Positions 32,818 to 42,477 of a stretch of 64,000 nt of DNA are shown here, one piece after another. The notes under the pieces are model-generated. The model ran no database searches and was not told the DNA's origin. It saw only the letters and a list, made by a program, of their open reading frames with translations. The translations under genes and the position numbers were made by a program. Position 1 is the stretch's first letter; each line of letters begins with the position of its first letter. The stretch is from Piscinibacter gummiphilus (GTDB lineage Bacteria > Pseudomonadota > Gammaproteobacteria > Burkholderiales > Burkholderiaceae_C). The stretch spans positions 62,001-126,000 of the forward strand of contig NZ_CP015118.1 of assembly GCF_002116905.1 (NCBI RefSeq), read 5' to 3'.

Positions 32818-34419
32818 TCAACCGGAGACGGCGTCCCAGGACAGCCCGAACTTCAGCAGGTACTTGCGCAGGCGGTCCGCATCGTTGACCACGGTGCGGG
32901 CCTCGCGGGACTGGTCGAACAGCTGGCGGCCCGCGTCCGACAGGGTTCGGGCCCGACGGCACACGCGCACCACCGCCTCGAGCTGCAGCCGGTCGAAGAG
33001 GTCGAGCGTGGCCAGCCGGTCGGCGGGCAGCACCGTGGCGAGGTCGACCTCGCCCGCATCGGCAGCCATCGGCCGGCGCTGCCACAGCCACCGCAGGCGC
33101 TGCAGTTCGGCGTCCACCAGCCCGGCGGAGATGCGGCCGCCGTCGGCCAGCGTGGCCAGCCGGGTGACACTGGCCGACAGGTCGCGGAAGTTGCCGGTCC
33201 ACAGCGCCTCGCCGGACTGGGCGAAACGCAGGTAGGCGGCCTTGGCCTCGGCCGTGAAGCGCACGGCCTGGCCGGTGTCCACGGCGGCGCGGGCCAGCAG
33301 GTGGTCGACGTTGGGCTCCAGGTCCTCGGGCCGCTGGGCGAGGCCGGGCAGCGTGTACGTCCAGAGGTTGATGCGCGCGTACAGGTCCTCGCGGAAGCGG
33401 CCCTCGGCCACGTCGATGCGCAGGTCGCGGTTCGTGCCGGCGATCAGCTGGAAGTCGCTGGTGACGGGCCGGTCGCTGCCCATCGGCAGGAAGCGTTTCT
33501 CCTCCACCGCCGTGAGCAGCATCGCCTGCTCGTCGGCCCCCAGCTCGCCGATCTCGTCGAGGAACAGCACCCCCTCGTGGGCCGCGCGCAGCAGGCCGGC
33601 GCGATCGGCGGCCGCCCCGGTGAACGCGCCCTTGCGGTGCCCGAACAGCGTGGAGGCGGCGCCGTCGCCGCGCAGCGTCGCGCAGTTCACCTCGATGAAC
33701 GGGCCGGTGACCTGGTGGCGCGACTTCTTCAGCTCGTACATGCGCCGCGCGAGGTGCGACTTGCCCGCGCCCGTGGGCCCGGTCAGCAGCACCGGCGCCC
33801 GCGAGCGCACCGCCACCCGCTCGATCTCGTCGATCAGCGCGTTGAACCGCGGGTTGCGCGTGGCGATGCCGCTCTTGAGGAACTCGACTGCATCGTGCTG
33901 CGCCTGGTCGAAGCGCTGGGCGATGACGTCGTAGCGCGAGAGGTCGAGGTCGATCAGCGTGTGCTGGCCGGGGTGCCCGGCCGCCTGCTTGCGCGGTGGC
34001 GACGTCTGCAGCAGCACGCCCGGGATGAACCGCGCCTCGACCAGCAGGAACATGCAGATCTGCGCCACGTGGGTGCCCGTGGTGATGTGGGTGCGGTACT
34101 GCTCCCGGTCGGTGTCGAACGGGTAGGCCTGCACCCAGTCGTACAGCGCGGCATACACCTCGCCGAAGTCCCACGGGTCGGCGATGCCCATCTCGACGAG
34201 GTTGACCGTGGTCTCGGGCGACACCGCCGCGATGTCGGCCACCAGCTGCCTCGCGAGCGCGAGGTGCTTGCGGTCGTGCAGCAGCTCCAGCCGATGGACC
34301 TGCAGGTCCTCCTGCTGGCAGATGGACACGGTGGGGCGCCACTTCTCCCAGCGGCCGGGGCCGAGGCCGGAATCGAGCTGCGAGCCCAGGAAACCGATCA
34401 CGACCGTCTTGAGGGACAT
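32818..34419 (-). CDS. rtcR: Sigma-54-dependent activator RtcR with CARF sensor
   Basis: A 533-residue activator of the RNA-repair operon. Residues 1 to about 180 are the RtcR-specific CARF-type sensor, thought to respond to RNA ends or tRNA fragments. The AAA+ domain follows with Walker A GPTGAGKS (214-221), the sigma-54 contact loop GAFTGA (264-269) and Walker B LFLDEIGE (D288, E289). A C-terminal DNA-binding region covers the last 100 or so residues. It is divergent from rsr-rtcBA across 186 bp that hold a consensus sigma-54 promoter. Length and motifs match E. coli RtcR. Confidence 0.93.
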   Translation of the reverse strand: MSLKTVVIGFLGSQLDSGLGPGRWEKWRPTVSICQQEDLQVHRLELLHDRKHLALARQLVADIAAVSPETTVNLVEMGIADPWDFGEVYAALYDWVQAYPFDTDREQYRTHITTGTHVAQICMFLLVEARFIPGVLLQTSPPRKQAAGHPGQHTLIDLDLSRYDVIAQRFDQAQHDAVEFLKSGIATRNPRFNALIDEIERVAVRSRAPVLLTGPTGAGKSHLARRMYELKKSRHQVTGPFIEVNCATLRGDGAASTLFGHRKGAFTGAAADRAGLLRAAHEGVLFLDEIGELGADEQAMLLTAVEEKRFLPMGSDRPVTSDFQLIAGTNRDLRIDVAEGRFREDLYARINLWTYTLPGLAQRPEDLEPNVDHLLARAAVDTGQAVRFTAEAKAAYLRFAQSGEALWTGNFRDLSASVTRLATLADGGRISAGLVDAELQRLRWLWQRRPMAADAGEVDLATVLPADRLATLDLFDRLQLEAVVRVCRRARTLSDAGRQLFDQSREARTVVNDADRLRKYLLKFGLSWDAVSG

Positions 34420-34429
34420 GGCTTGCTGG

Positions 34430-34453
34430 ATAGAAAACTAGCTGCAATTCTAT
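34430..34453. promoter_or_regulatory. Candidate RtcR upstream activating site
   Basis: Inverted repeat ATAGAA (34430-34435) and TTCTAT (34448-34453) in an AT-rich stretch, about 100-120 bp upstream of the sigma-54 promoter, where enhancer-binding proteins normally sit. No consensus for RtcR sites is applied here; the call rests on symmetry and position. Confidence 0.45.
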
Positions 34454-34550
34454 ATCGACGTCGTCTTTCCTTCGGCAGTGTTTTCGCAGACAAGAAAAAT
34501 AGCCAATCAAATCAAAGGCTTGTAGATCATTCGGTCGTACGGTCCGCCCC

Positions 34551-34565
34551 TGGCACACGCGTTGC
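34551..34565 (+). promoter_or_regulatory. Sigma-54 (-24/-12) promoter of rsr-Y RNA-rtcBA
   Basis: TGGCACACGCGTTGC matches the RpoN consensus exactly: TGGCAC, five bases, TTGC. It lies 41 bp upstream of the rsr ATG, in front of an operon whose divergent neighbour is the RpoN activator RtcR. A start about 12 bases downstream of the -12 element would give a leader of roughly 30 nt. Confidence 0.92.
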
Positions 34566-34605
34566 GATAGGAAAGGCACACAACACGAACGCTCAGGGAA
34601 ACATC

Positions 34606-36180
34606 ATGGTCAACACGCAGCTCTTCCGCACCGCCCCCGGCGCGCTGGCGCCCCAGGCGACCACCCGCAACCAGGCCGGCGCCCCCGCGTACGCCCTGTC
34701 GCCGGCCCACCGGCTGGCGCAGCTGGCGGTGACGGGTTGCCTCGGCGACACGTTCTACGCCAACGCCGAATCGCAGCTGGACGACGTGCTGGCGCTGGCC
34801 GCCGAGGTGGACCCGGTGTTCGTCGCGAAGACCGCGCTGTACGCCCGCGGGCAGGGCCACATGAAGGACATGCCCGCGCTGCTGGCCGCCGTGCTGGCGG
34901 AACGCGACGTGGGCCTGCTGGCGCGGGTGTTCGACCGCGTGGTGGACAACGGCAAGGTGCTGCGCGCCTTCGTGCAGATCCTGCGCAGCGGTGCGGTGGG
35001 GCGCAAGTCACTCGGATCGCGGCCCAAGCAGCTCGTGCAGCGATGGCTCAACACGGCCACCGAGGCGCAGCTGCTGCAGGCCTCGATCGGCGCCGCGCCG
35101 TCGCTCGCCGATGTCGTGAAGATGGTGCACCCGAAGCCCGCCGAAGCCTGGCGGGCCGCGTGGTTCGCCTGGCTGATCGGCAAGCCGTACGACGAGGCGG
35201 CGTTGCCGCCGGCGACGCTGGCCTTCGAACGGTTCAAGCGGGCACGGGCCGAAGGCCGCTCGATCGAGCTGCCGGACGTGCCGTTCCAGATGCTGACCAC
35301 GCTGTCGCTGACGCCGAAGCAGTGGACGAAGGTGGCGCTGGCCGGGTCGTGGCAGACGCTGCGGCAGAACCTGAACACGCTCGTGCGCCATCAGGCGTTC
35401 GAGGTGAAGGGGTTCGCCGCCGCGGTGGCCGCCAAGCTGCGTGATCCGCAGGCCGTGGCGCGTTCGCGGGTGCTGCCGTACCAGCTGATGACGGCGTACC
35501 ACGCCGCCGGCGCGAACGTGCCGGCCGAGGTGCGCGAGGCGCTGCAGGACGCGATGGACCTGGCACTGGCCAACGTGCCGCGGTTCGCCGGGCAGGTGGT
35601 GGTGTGCCCGGACGTGTCCGGCTCCATGTCGTCGCCAGCCACGGGTCACCGCGGCTCGGCGACCTCGGTGGTGCGGTGCATCGACGTGGCGGCCCTCGTG
35701 GCGGCCGCGGTGCTGGACCGCAACCGCCAGGCGACGGTGCTGCCGTTCGAGAACAAGGTGGTGCCGTTGACGTTGAACCCGCGTGACTCGGTGATGACGA
35801 ACGCGGCCAAGCTCGCGGCCGTGGGCGGTGGGGGAACGAACTGCAGCGCGCCGCTGGCGGAGCTGAACCGCCAGCGTGCGGCGGTGGACCTCGTGATCCT
35901 CGTCTCGGACAACGAGTCGTGGGTCGACGCGAACCGCCGCGGCGCGACGCAGACGATGGTGGAGTGGCACCTGCTGAAGCAGCGTTGCCCGGGCGCGAAG
36001 CTCGTGTGCATCGACCTGCAGCCGTATGCCACCACGCAGGCGATGGAGCGCGCGGACATCCTCAACGTCGGAGGTTTCTCCGACGCGGTGTTCAAGCAGA
36101 TCGACCGGTTCGCCCGGTCGCAGGCGGGGCCCGCGCACTGGGTCGGCGAGATCGAACGCGTGGCGCTCGATCCGCAGTGA
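34606..36180 (+). CDS. rsr: Ro60-family RNA-binding protein (TROVE domain plus vWA)
   Basis: A 524-residue ring-forming RNA-binding protein, the bacterial Ro60 orthologue Rsr. Residues up to about 320 form the HEAT-like TROVE domain (AHRLAQLAVTGCLGDTFYANAESQLDDVL is its opening, residues about 34-62). The C-terminal von Willebrand A domain has a complete MIDAS: D336, S338 and S340 (DVSGS), T411 (GGGGTNCS) and D435 (VSDNES). Rsr holds Y RNA and channels misfolded RNA to nucleases. An AGGGAA ribosome-binding sequence precedes the ATG. First gene of the sigma-54 operon; the Y RNA begins 21 bp after its stop. Confidence 0.93.
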   Translation: MVNTQLFRTAPGALAPQATTRNQAGAPAYALSPAHRLAQLAVTGCLGDTFYANAESQLDDVLALAAEVDPVFVAKTALYARGQGHMKDMPALLAAVLAERDVGLLARVFDRVVDNGKVLRAFVQILRSGAVGRKSLGSRPKQLVQRWLNTATEAQLLQASIGAAPSLADVVKMVHPKPAEAWRAAWFAWLIGKPYDEAALPPATLAFERFKRARAEGRSIELPDVPFQMLTTLSLTPKQWTKVALAGSWQTLRQNLNTLVRHQAFEVKGFAAAVAAKLRDPQAVARSRVLPYQLMTAYHAAGANVPAEVREALQDAMDLALANVPRFAGQVVVCPDVSGSMSSPATGHRGSATSVVRCIDVAALVAAAVLDRNRQATVLPFENKVVPLTLNPRDSVMTNAAKLAAVGGGGTNCSAPLAELNRQRAAVDLVILVSDNESWVDANRRGATQTMVEWHLLKQRCPGAKLVCIDLQPYATTQAMERADILNVGGFSDAVFKQIDRFARSQAGPAHWVGEIERVALDPQ

Positions 36181-36201
36181 CATGAATCGATAGACAGTTT
36201 T

Positions 36202-36362
36202 TCGGGTGTTCCGCCACGAATGCGGGTGGAACTACAGCCTACGAAGCTCGTGGTCGCGGGTTCGAGTCCCGCCGGTCCCATGTCAGGGGGGCCGTAGCTC
36301 AGCGGTAGAGCACGAAAACGTTTCACCCATCCTTGTCGTGGTGGAACACCCGATCCTTTTTT
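36202..36362 (+). ncRNA. yrlA: Y RNA with circularly permuted tRNA mimic (YrlA-like)
   Basis: Complementarity defines the fold. The closing stem pairs 36202-36219 with 36336-36353: 18 bp with a single G-U pair. An inner 9-bp stem pairs 36224-36232 with 36320-36328. A short stem TCGTG/CACGA (36248-36252 with 36311-36315) leads into a tRNA-like elbow. The T arm is GCGGG-TTCGAGT-CCCGC (36256-36272). The acceptor stem joins CGGTCCC (36273-36279) to GGGGCCG (36288-36294) through an 8-nt loop. The D arm is GCTC-AGCGGTA-GAGC (36297-36311). The order is therefore T arm, acceptor, D arm, the reverse of a tRNA. Six Ts (36357-36362) follow. Position between rsr and rtcB matches known Y RNA loci. Confidence 0.9.
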
Positions 36363-36377
36363 GATGGAATGAGAACC

Positions 36378-37601
<1,224 letters not shown>

Positions 37602-37651
37602 GCCCCTTCCGCACCCCGCCCTGACAAGAAAAACGAAAAGGGGAAACCAAC

Positions 37652-38692
37652 ATGATCGAACTCGACGGTTCGGCCGGCGAGGGCGGCGGCCAGATCCTGC
37701 GCACGGGCCTCGCGCTGTCGATGTGCACGGGCCAGCCGCTGCGCATCGACCACATCCGCGCGAAGCGCCCGAAGCCCGGGCTGATGCGCCAGCACCTCGC
37801 GTGCGTGAACGCCGCACAGGCGGTGAGCGGCGCGCGGGTGTCCGGCGCCGAACTCGGGTCCGTGCGGCTCGACTTCGAGCCCGGCGCGGTGAAGGCCGGA
37901 ACCTACCAGTTCGCGGTGGGCACGGCCGGCAGCTGCACCCTGGTGCTGCAGACCGTGCTGCCCGCGCTGATGCGCGCCGACGGTGAAAGCCGCCTCGTGC
38001 TCGGCGGTGGCACGCACAACCCGATGGCGCCACCGTCCCACTTCGTCGACCGCGCCTTCGCGCCGCAGTTGCGCCGCATGGGCGTGGGCCTCGACCTCGA
38101 CCTGCGCCGCCACGGGTTCTATCCGGCGGGGGGTGGCGAGATCGACGTGACGATCCGTCCCGCGCCGGGCGGCCTTGTGCCGTTCGACCTCCTCGCGCGC
38201 GGTGAGCTGGTGGAGGCGTACGCCGAATGCCTCAATCCGGGCATCGCCCGCGGCGTGGCGTTCCGCGAGCTGGAGGCCGTGCGTGCCGCGTTCGGGTGGG
38301 ACATGGACCGCACGACGGTGCTGAACGCACGCCAGAACGAGGGCCCGGGCAACGCGCTGATGATCACCTTCGTGCACGCGAACGTGACCGAGGTGGTGAT
38401 CGCGTTCGGCGAGAAGGGCCGCAGCGCCGAGCAGGTGGCGCAGATGGCCGTCGCCGAGGCGGTGGCGTGGCGCGACGGCGAGGGGGCGGCGGGTCCGCAC
38501 CTGGCCGACCAGCTGGCCGTGCCGCTGGCACTGGCCGTGTCGGCGTCGGGCAAGACCGGCGCGTACACGTTCACCGAACTGACCGAACACGCGCGAACGA
38601 ACTTCGACGTGATCGAACAGTTCCTGCCGGTGCGCCACACGGTCTCGAACGAAGGGACCGGCTGGCGCGTGACGGTGGCGCCGCGCGGTTGA
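37652..38692 (+). CDS. rtcA: RNA 3'-terminal phosphate cyclase RtcA
   Basis: A 346-residue ATP-dependent enzyme that converts RNA 3'-phosphates to 2',3'-cyclic phosphates, creating substrates for RtcB. The N-terminal signature is ELDGSAGEGGGQILRTGLAL, with RPKPGLMRQHLACV following. The adenylylated histidine is probably H313 (TEHARTN), 33 residues from the end as in the E. coli enzyme, and ends in the FLPVRH region. It follows rtcB by 50 bp with a GGGGAAA-type ribosome-binding sequence and closes the operon. Confidence 0.94.
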   Translation: MIELDGSAGEGGGQILRTGLALSMCTGQPLRIDHIRAKRPKPGLMRQHLACVNAAQAVSGARVSGAELGSVRLDFEPGAVKAGTYQFAVGTAGSCTLVLQTVLPALMRADGESRLVLGGGTHNPMAPPSHFVDRAFAPQLRRMGVGLDLDLRRHGFYPAGGGEIDVTIRPAPGGLVPFDLLARGELVEAYAECLNPGIARGVAFRELEAVRAAFGWDMDRTTVLNARQNEGPGNALMITFVHANVTEVVIAFGEKGRSAEQVAQMAVAEAVAWRDGEGAAGPHLADQLAVPLALAVSASGKTGAYTFTELTEHARTNFDVIEQFLPVRHTVSNEGTGWRVTVAPRG

Positions 38693-38701
38693 TGCAGGTC
38701 A

Positions 38702-38722
38702 AGCGGGGGCGGCGCCCCCGCT
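38702..38722 (+). terminator. Terminator-like hairpin after rtcA
   Basis: Perfect 9-bp arms AGCGGGGGC and GCCCCCGCT around a GGC loop, 9 bp after the rtcA stop. A T-run (TTTTT) comes about 14 bases later rather than immediately. Confidence 0.6.
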
Positions 38723-38747
38723 CCTAGACTGGGCCTTTTTCAGCGCC

Positions 38748-39509
38748 ATGCCCATCGAGCTGTACTCCGAAGGCGGCCACCGCTGCCTCATGTTCACCGA
38801 CCTCAGCGGCCACGGTGACGAGGCCGTCCAGGCCAACCAGTTCCTCATCGTCGACGACGACACCGGCGCGATCATCGACCCGGGCGGCAACCTCGCGTAC
38901 CACGAGCTGTACCTCGGCATGTCGCGCTACTTCGCGCCGCAGCGGCTCTCGTCGATCATCGCGTCCCATGCCGACCCCGACATCATCGCGTCGCTCGACC
39001 GCTGGATGACGGCCACCACCGCGCCGCTCTACATCAGCAGCCTCTGGGCCCGCTTCGCGCCGCACTTCTGCAAGGCCGGCAAGACCGAGGGCCGCATCGT
39101 CGCGATCCCCGACCCCGGCATGCGCATCCCCGTGGGCCGCAGCAAGCTGTGGGCGCTGCCCGCGCACTTCCTGCACGCCGAAGGCAACTTCCAGTTCTGG
39201 GACCCGGTGAGCCGCATCCTGTTCTCGGGCGACCTGGGCGTCTCGCTCGGCGGCGACCCGCGCACGACGATCACGTCGCTCGGTCCCCACCTGAAGCACA
39301 TGGAAGCCTTCCACCGGCGCTACATGGTCAGCGGCAAGATCCTGCGCCTGTGGGCCGACATGGTGGAGCCGTTGCCCATCGAGATGATCGTGCCGCAGCA
39401 CGGCGCCCCGCTCGCAGGGCCCGCCGTGCGCGAGTTCATCGCGTGGGTGCGGACGCTCGAATGCGGCATCGACCGCATGTCGAGCCGCGACTACGCGTTG
39501 CCCGCCTGA
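38748..39509 (+). CDS. Metallo-beta-lactamase-fold oxidoreductase, ODP (flavodiiron-like) type
   Basis: A 253-residue protein with the MBL fold as found in the N-terminal half of flavodiiron proteins. Instead of the hydrolase motif HxHxDH it has SHADPDI (about residues 74-80), followed by AHFLHAEGNFQF and FSGDLGVSLG, with a final His in PQHGAP. This ligand pattern suits a diiron oxygen- or NO-reducing centre, but no flavodoxin domain is attached. The protein lacks a signal peptide. Its last 19 bases overlap the convergent desaturase gene. Confidence 0.8.
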   Translation: MPIELYSEGGHRCLMFTDLSGHGDEAVQANQFLIVDDDTGAIIDPGGNLAYHELYLGMSRYFAPQRLSSIIASHADPDIIASLDRWMTATTAPLYISSLWARFAPHFCKAGKTEGRIVAIPDPGMRIPVGRSKLWALPAHFLHAEGNFQFWDPVSRILFSGDLGVSLGGDPRTTITSLGPHLKHMEAFHRRYMVSGKILRLWADMVEPLPIEMIVPQHGAPLAGPAVREFIAWVRTLECGIDRMSSRDYALPA

Positions 39510-40576
39510 ACCTGGGGCCTGCTGGTGGGCCGGCCGCGGTAGTCGGTCCAGCAGCGCGCGGCGTGGTCGTACAGCTTGCAGCGGCGTGCGGTGTCGAAGT
39601 ACCAGCGCCACGAGAACGGCTGGATCACGATCAGCCCCGGCATGCGTTCTTCCAGCAGCTTCTGCGCGCGCTTGAGGCGGTACAGCGGCACGCTCATGTC
39701 CACGTGGTGGGCGGTGTGCTCCATGATGTGGTGCAGCGCCGCGCCCATCATCGTCTTGAACGTCAGGTGCACCGTGGTCGACACGAACGGCTGCGCCGCG
39801 GCCCACGAGGCCTTGTCCTCGTACCAGTCGATCTGCGGGTGCGTGTGGTGCACGTAGACGACGAAGCCGATCATCCCGTTCCAGAACACGAACGGCACCA
39901 CGAAGCCCACGGTGACGAGCCAGAGGGCCGACTGGTCCGTGGCCACGGCGGCGGCCACGAGGCCGGCGATCCACACGGCGGCGAAGCCCGTCACGAGCAG
40001 GCCGTCCTTCCAGAAGATGGCGCGCCGCGTGGGCATGGCGCGCTTGTTCGGGAACAGCATCTTCGTCCACCAGATCTCCACGAGGTAGTAGAGCCACGGC
40101 GCCCAGCCGCTGCGGTAGACGCGCTCCAGCACGCGGCGTGCGGGCGGCAGCGCGCGGTACTCCTCGAGCGTGTGCGGCTGCCACACGAAGTCGAAGCCCT
40201 TCAGGTTCGTGTAGCCGTGGTGCACGACGTTGTGTCCCACGTCCCACAGGCTGTACGGCGTGAGCGACGGCAGGAAGACGAAACGGCCCAGCCAGCGGTT
40301 GAGGCGGCGGTGGTCCGTGAAACTCTGGTGGCAGGCGTCGTGGCCGAGGATGAAGAGCCGGCCGATCACGAAACCCGTGAACAGCGCGAACAGCAGCTGC
40401 AGCCACGCCGGTCGCACGAGCACGGTCGCCGCGAGCGAGGCGGCGAACAGCACGGTGTCGAACGCCACGAGCGTGAGCGCCCAGGGGGTGCTGCGCGCGG
40501 TGATGGGAGCCATCCATTCGCGGATCACCTTGCGGTGGGGGATGGCGGTCGGGGGGGAGGTTGTCGCAGTGGTCAT
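39491..40576 (-). CDS. Membrane fatty-acid desaturase
   Basis: A 361-residue integral membrane diiron enzyme with all three histidine boxes: GHDACHQSF, HNVVHHGYTN and HHIMEHTAHHVD. Hydrophobic segments lie before and between the boxes. It should introduce a double bond into a lipid acyl chain; regiospecificity cannot be read from the sequence. The start at 40576 is favoured because upstream in-frame sequence looks like leader DNA. It is monocistronic and overlaps the MBL gene at its 3' end. Confidence 0.87.
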   Translation of the reverse strand: MTTATTSPPTAIPHRKVIREWMAPITARSTPWALTLVAFDTVLFAASLAATVLVRPAWLQLLFALFTGFVIGRLFILGHDACHQSFTDHRRLNRWLGRFVFLPSLTPYSLWDVGHNVVHHGYTNLKGFDFVWQPHTLEEYRALPPARRVLERVYRSGWAPWLYYLVEIWWTKMLFPNKRAMPTRRAIFWKDGLLVTGFAAVWIAGLVAAAVATDQSALWLVTVGFVVPFVFWNGMIGFVVYVHHTHPQIDWYEDKASWAAAQPFVSTTVHLTFKTMMGAALHHIMEHTAHHVDMSVPLYRLKRAQKLLEERMPGLIVIQPFSWRWYFDTARRCKLYDHAARCWTDYRGRPTSRPQVQAGNA

Positions 40577-40646
40577 GGCGGCGCACGTTAGGGCGGCCGC
40601 GGCCGGATGCCCTTGATCGGCATCAAGCCCCGGCCGGAATGCCCGG

Positions 40647-41267
40647 TCAGAAGCGGTAGCCGACGCCGACACCGACGAGCAGCGGGTCCACCTTGAACTC
40701 GCCGGCCTTGACGCCGAACGACGACACGTCGGTGCGGATCTGCACCTTCTTCACGTCGAGGTTGAGCACCACGCGGTCGTTGACCGCCCAGTCGAAGCCG
40801 GCCTGCAGGGCCCAGCCGAAGCTGTTCTTGTCGATCGACGGCTGCAGCGCGGCCTGCACGGCCGGGTTGAACTGCACGTCCGAGAAGCGGGTGTAGTTGA
40901 TGCCCGCGCCCACGTACGGCTTGAACGCACCGAGCGTGGTCACGTGGTACTGCGCCGTCAGCGTGGGCGGCAGGTGCTTGAGCGAACCGATCTCGGTGCC
41001 GTTCGAGCTGATCGTGTGCTTCTGCGGGTACGTCAGCACGAGCTCGACGGCGAACTGCGGCGTGACGAAGTACGAGATGTCGACCTCGGGGATGACCTTG
41101 TCGTCGATCGACAGGCCGAGGCCGGTGGAGTCCTTGTTGGCGCTGTCCAGGTTCACGGCGCGCACGCGCACGAGCCAGGGCGTCGTGTCGTCGGCATGGG
41201 CCGCGAAGGGGAGGGCGAGGGCGATCAGGAGCGAAGCCCGGGTGAGCGTCGACTGTGCGGGGGTCAT
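40647..41267 (-). CDS. ompW: OmpW-family outer membrane protein
   Basis: A 206-residue protein with a signal peptide (cleavage near AAHA, residue 25) and an eight-stranded barrel pattern ending in an aromatic residue (VGVGYRF), as required for outer-membrane assembly. TPWLVRVRAVNLD and KPYVGAGINYTRF are characteristic OmpW stretches. OmpW proteins form narrow channels for small hydrophobic compounds; the neighbouring desaturase hints at lipid-related physiology, which is weak inference. Confidence 0.88.
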   Translation of the reverse strand: MTPAQSTLTRASLLIALALPFAAHADDTTPWLVRVRAVNLDSANKDSTGLGLSIDDKVIPEVDISYFVTPQFAVELVLTYPQKHTISSNGTEIGSLKHLPPTLTAQYHVTTLGAFKPYVGAGINYTRFSDVQFNPAVQAALQPSIDKNSFGWALQAGFDWAVNDRVVLNLDVKKVQIRTDVSSFGVKAGEFKVDPLLVGVGVGYRF

Positions 41268-41364
41268 GGATCAGGTCTCGGTGGCTGGAGGAACATTCCT
41301 CCGCCACGATTTCACGCGTGATCGCCTTCCACCGCCTTGCGGTCGCTCAACGCCGCGGCACTCT

Positions 41365-42363
41365 TCAGTTGTCGGGCTTGATCTTCGCGCGCGCGATCAC
41401 GACCTTCCACCGCGCGCGCTCCTGCTCGATGAACTTCGCGAACTCGGCCGGCGTGCTGCCCACCGCGATGGCGGCGTCGTGGTTCAGCCGCTCGAGCGCG
41501 GCGGGCTCCCTGACGGCCTTCGCGGCCGCGGCCGCCAGCTTCGCGTCCACCGCGGGCGGCAGCGTGGCGGGGGCGAGCAGGCCGTACCACTGCGTCATCT
41601 CGAAGCCCGGGTAGCCCTGCTCGGCGACCGTGGGCACGTCGGGCAGCTGGGGAATGCGCTGGGCGGTGCCGGTGGCGATGCAGCGCAGCTTGCCCGTCTT
41701 GATGAACTGGAGGACGGCGGACGCGCCCACGGAGGCCGCGTCGAGCCGGCCGGCCATCAGGTCGGTGAGCTGTGGCCCGGTGCCGCGGTAGGGCACGTGG
41801 ACCATGAAGGTCCCGGTGGCCATCTTCAGGTACTCCATCGCGAGGTGGCCGGCGCTGCCGTTGCCTGCCGAACCGTAGTTGAGCTGGCCGGGCTTCTTTT
41901 TCGCGAGCGCCACGAATTCCTTCAGGTCCTTCACCGGCAGGTCGGGGTGCACGAGGTACAGGCTCGGCACCTTGGCCAGCAGCGAGATGGGGCGGAAGTC
42001 CTTCACCGGGTCGTAGGGCAGCTTGTCGAAGATGTACGGGTTCACGGCCAGCGTGCCGATGTGCCCGAGGATCAGCGTGTGCTGGTCGTCGGACCGCGCC
42101 ACCTCCGTCATCGCGACGTTGCCGGCGCCGCCGGGCTTGTTGTCGACGAACACGGACTGGCCCAGCAGCTTCGTCATCTCGACGGCGGTGGAGCGCGCGA
42201 CGATCTCGGAGCTGCCGCCGGGCGCGAAGGGCACGACGAACCGCACGGCCTTCGTGGGCCAGGCGCCCTGGGCGTGCGTGAGGGCGGGCCACAGCCCGCC
42301 CGCGAGGCCCGAGGCGGACCAGGCGAGTGCGAGGCGGCGGCGTGAGGACACGGTGTCGTTCAT
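41365..42363 (-). CDS. Tripartite tricarboxylate transporter substrate-binding protein (Bug/TctC family)
   Basis: A 332-residue periplasmic protein with a signal peptide (ending near THAQG) and the Bug signature WPTKAVRFVVPFAPGGSSEIVAR plus VDNKPGGAGNVA. Bug proteins bind small carboxylates and related acids and are heavily expanded in Burkholderiales. No TctA or TctB gene is nearby, so it is an orphan. It is divergent from a LysR gene with 114 bp between them. Confidence 0.9.
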   Translation of the reverse strand: MNDTVSSRRRLALAWSASGLAGGLWPALTHAQGAWPTKAVRFVVPFAPGGSSEIVARSTAVEMTKLLGQSVFVDNKPGGAGNVAMTEVARSDDQHTLILGHIGTLAVNPYIFDKLPYDPVKDFRPISLLAKVPSLYLVHPDLPVKDLKEFVALAKKKPGQLNYGSAGNGSAGHLAMEYLKMATGTFMVHVPYRGTGPQLTDLMAGRLDAASVGASAVLQFIKTGKLRCIATGTAQRIPQLPDVPTVAEQGYPGFEMTQWYGLLAPATLPPAVDAKLAAAAAKAVREPAALERLNHDAAIAVGSTPAEFAKFIEQERARWKVVIARAKIKPDN

Positions 42364-42477
42364 GGGCGGCGATTCCTTCGTGCGGTGGGGTCGGACATGC
42401 CATGGTGCGCGCGACGGGCCCTGGTGCGCCAGCCGAACGTCGCGGCCCCGCCTCAGGGTTTTCCTCGGTCACAATGG

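Noticed and set aside
32818..34419. RtcR CARF domain as sign of a CRISPR system
   Set aside because: No repeat array or cas gene is present. The CARF-like domain is the normal sensor of RtcR in RNA-repair operons.
36256..36311. Two adjacent tRNA gene halves (a tRNA 3' half and the 5' half of a second tRNA)
   Set aside because: The acceptor strands of the two halves pair with each other, the anticodon region is missing, and the whole lies inside an 18-bp closing stem. A permuted tRNA-like module of one Y RNA explains this better than two broken tRNA genes.
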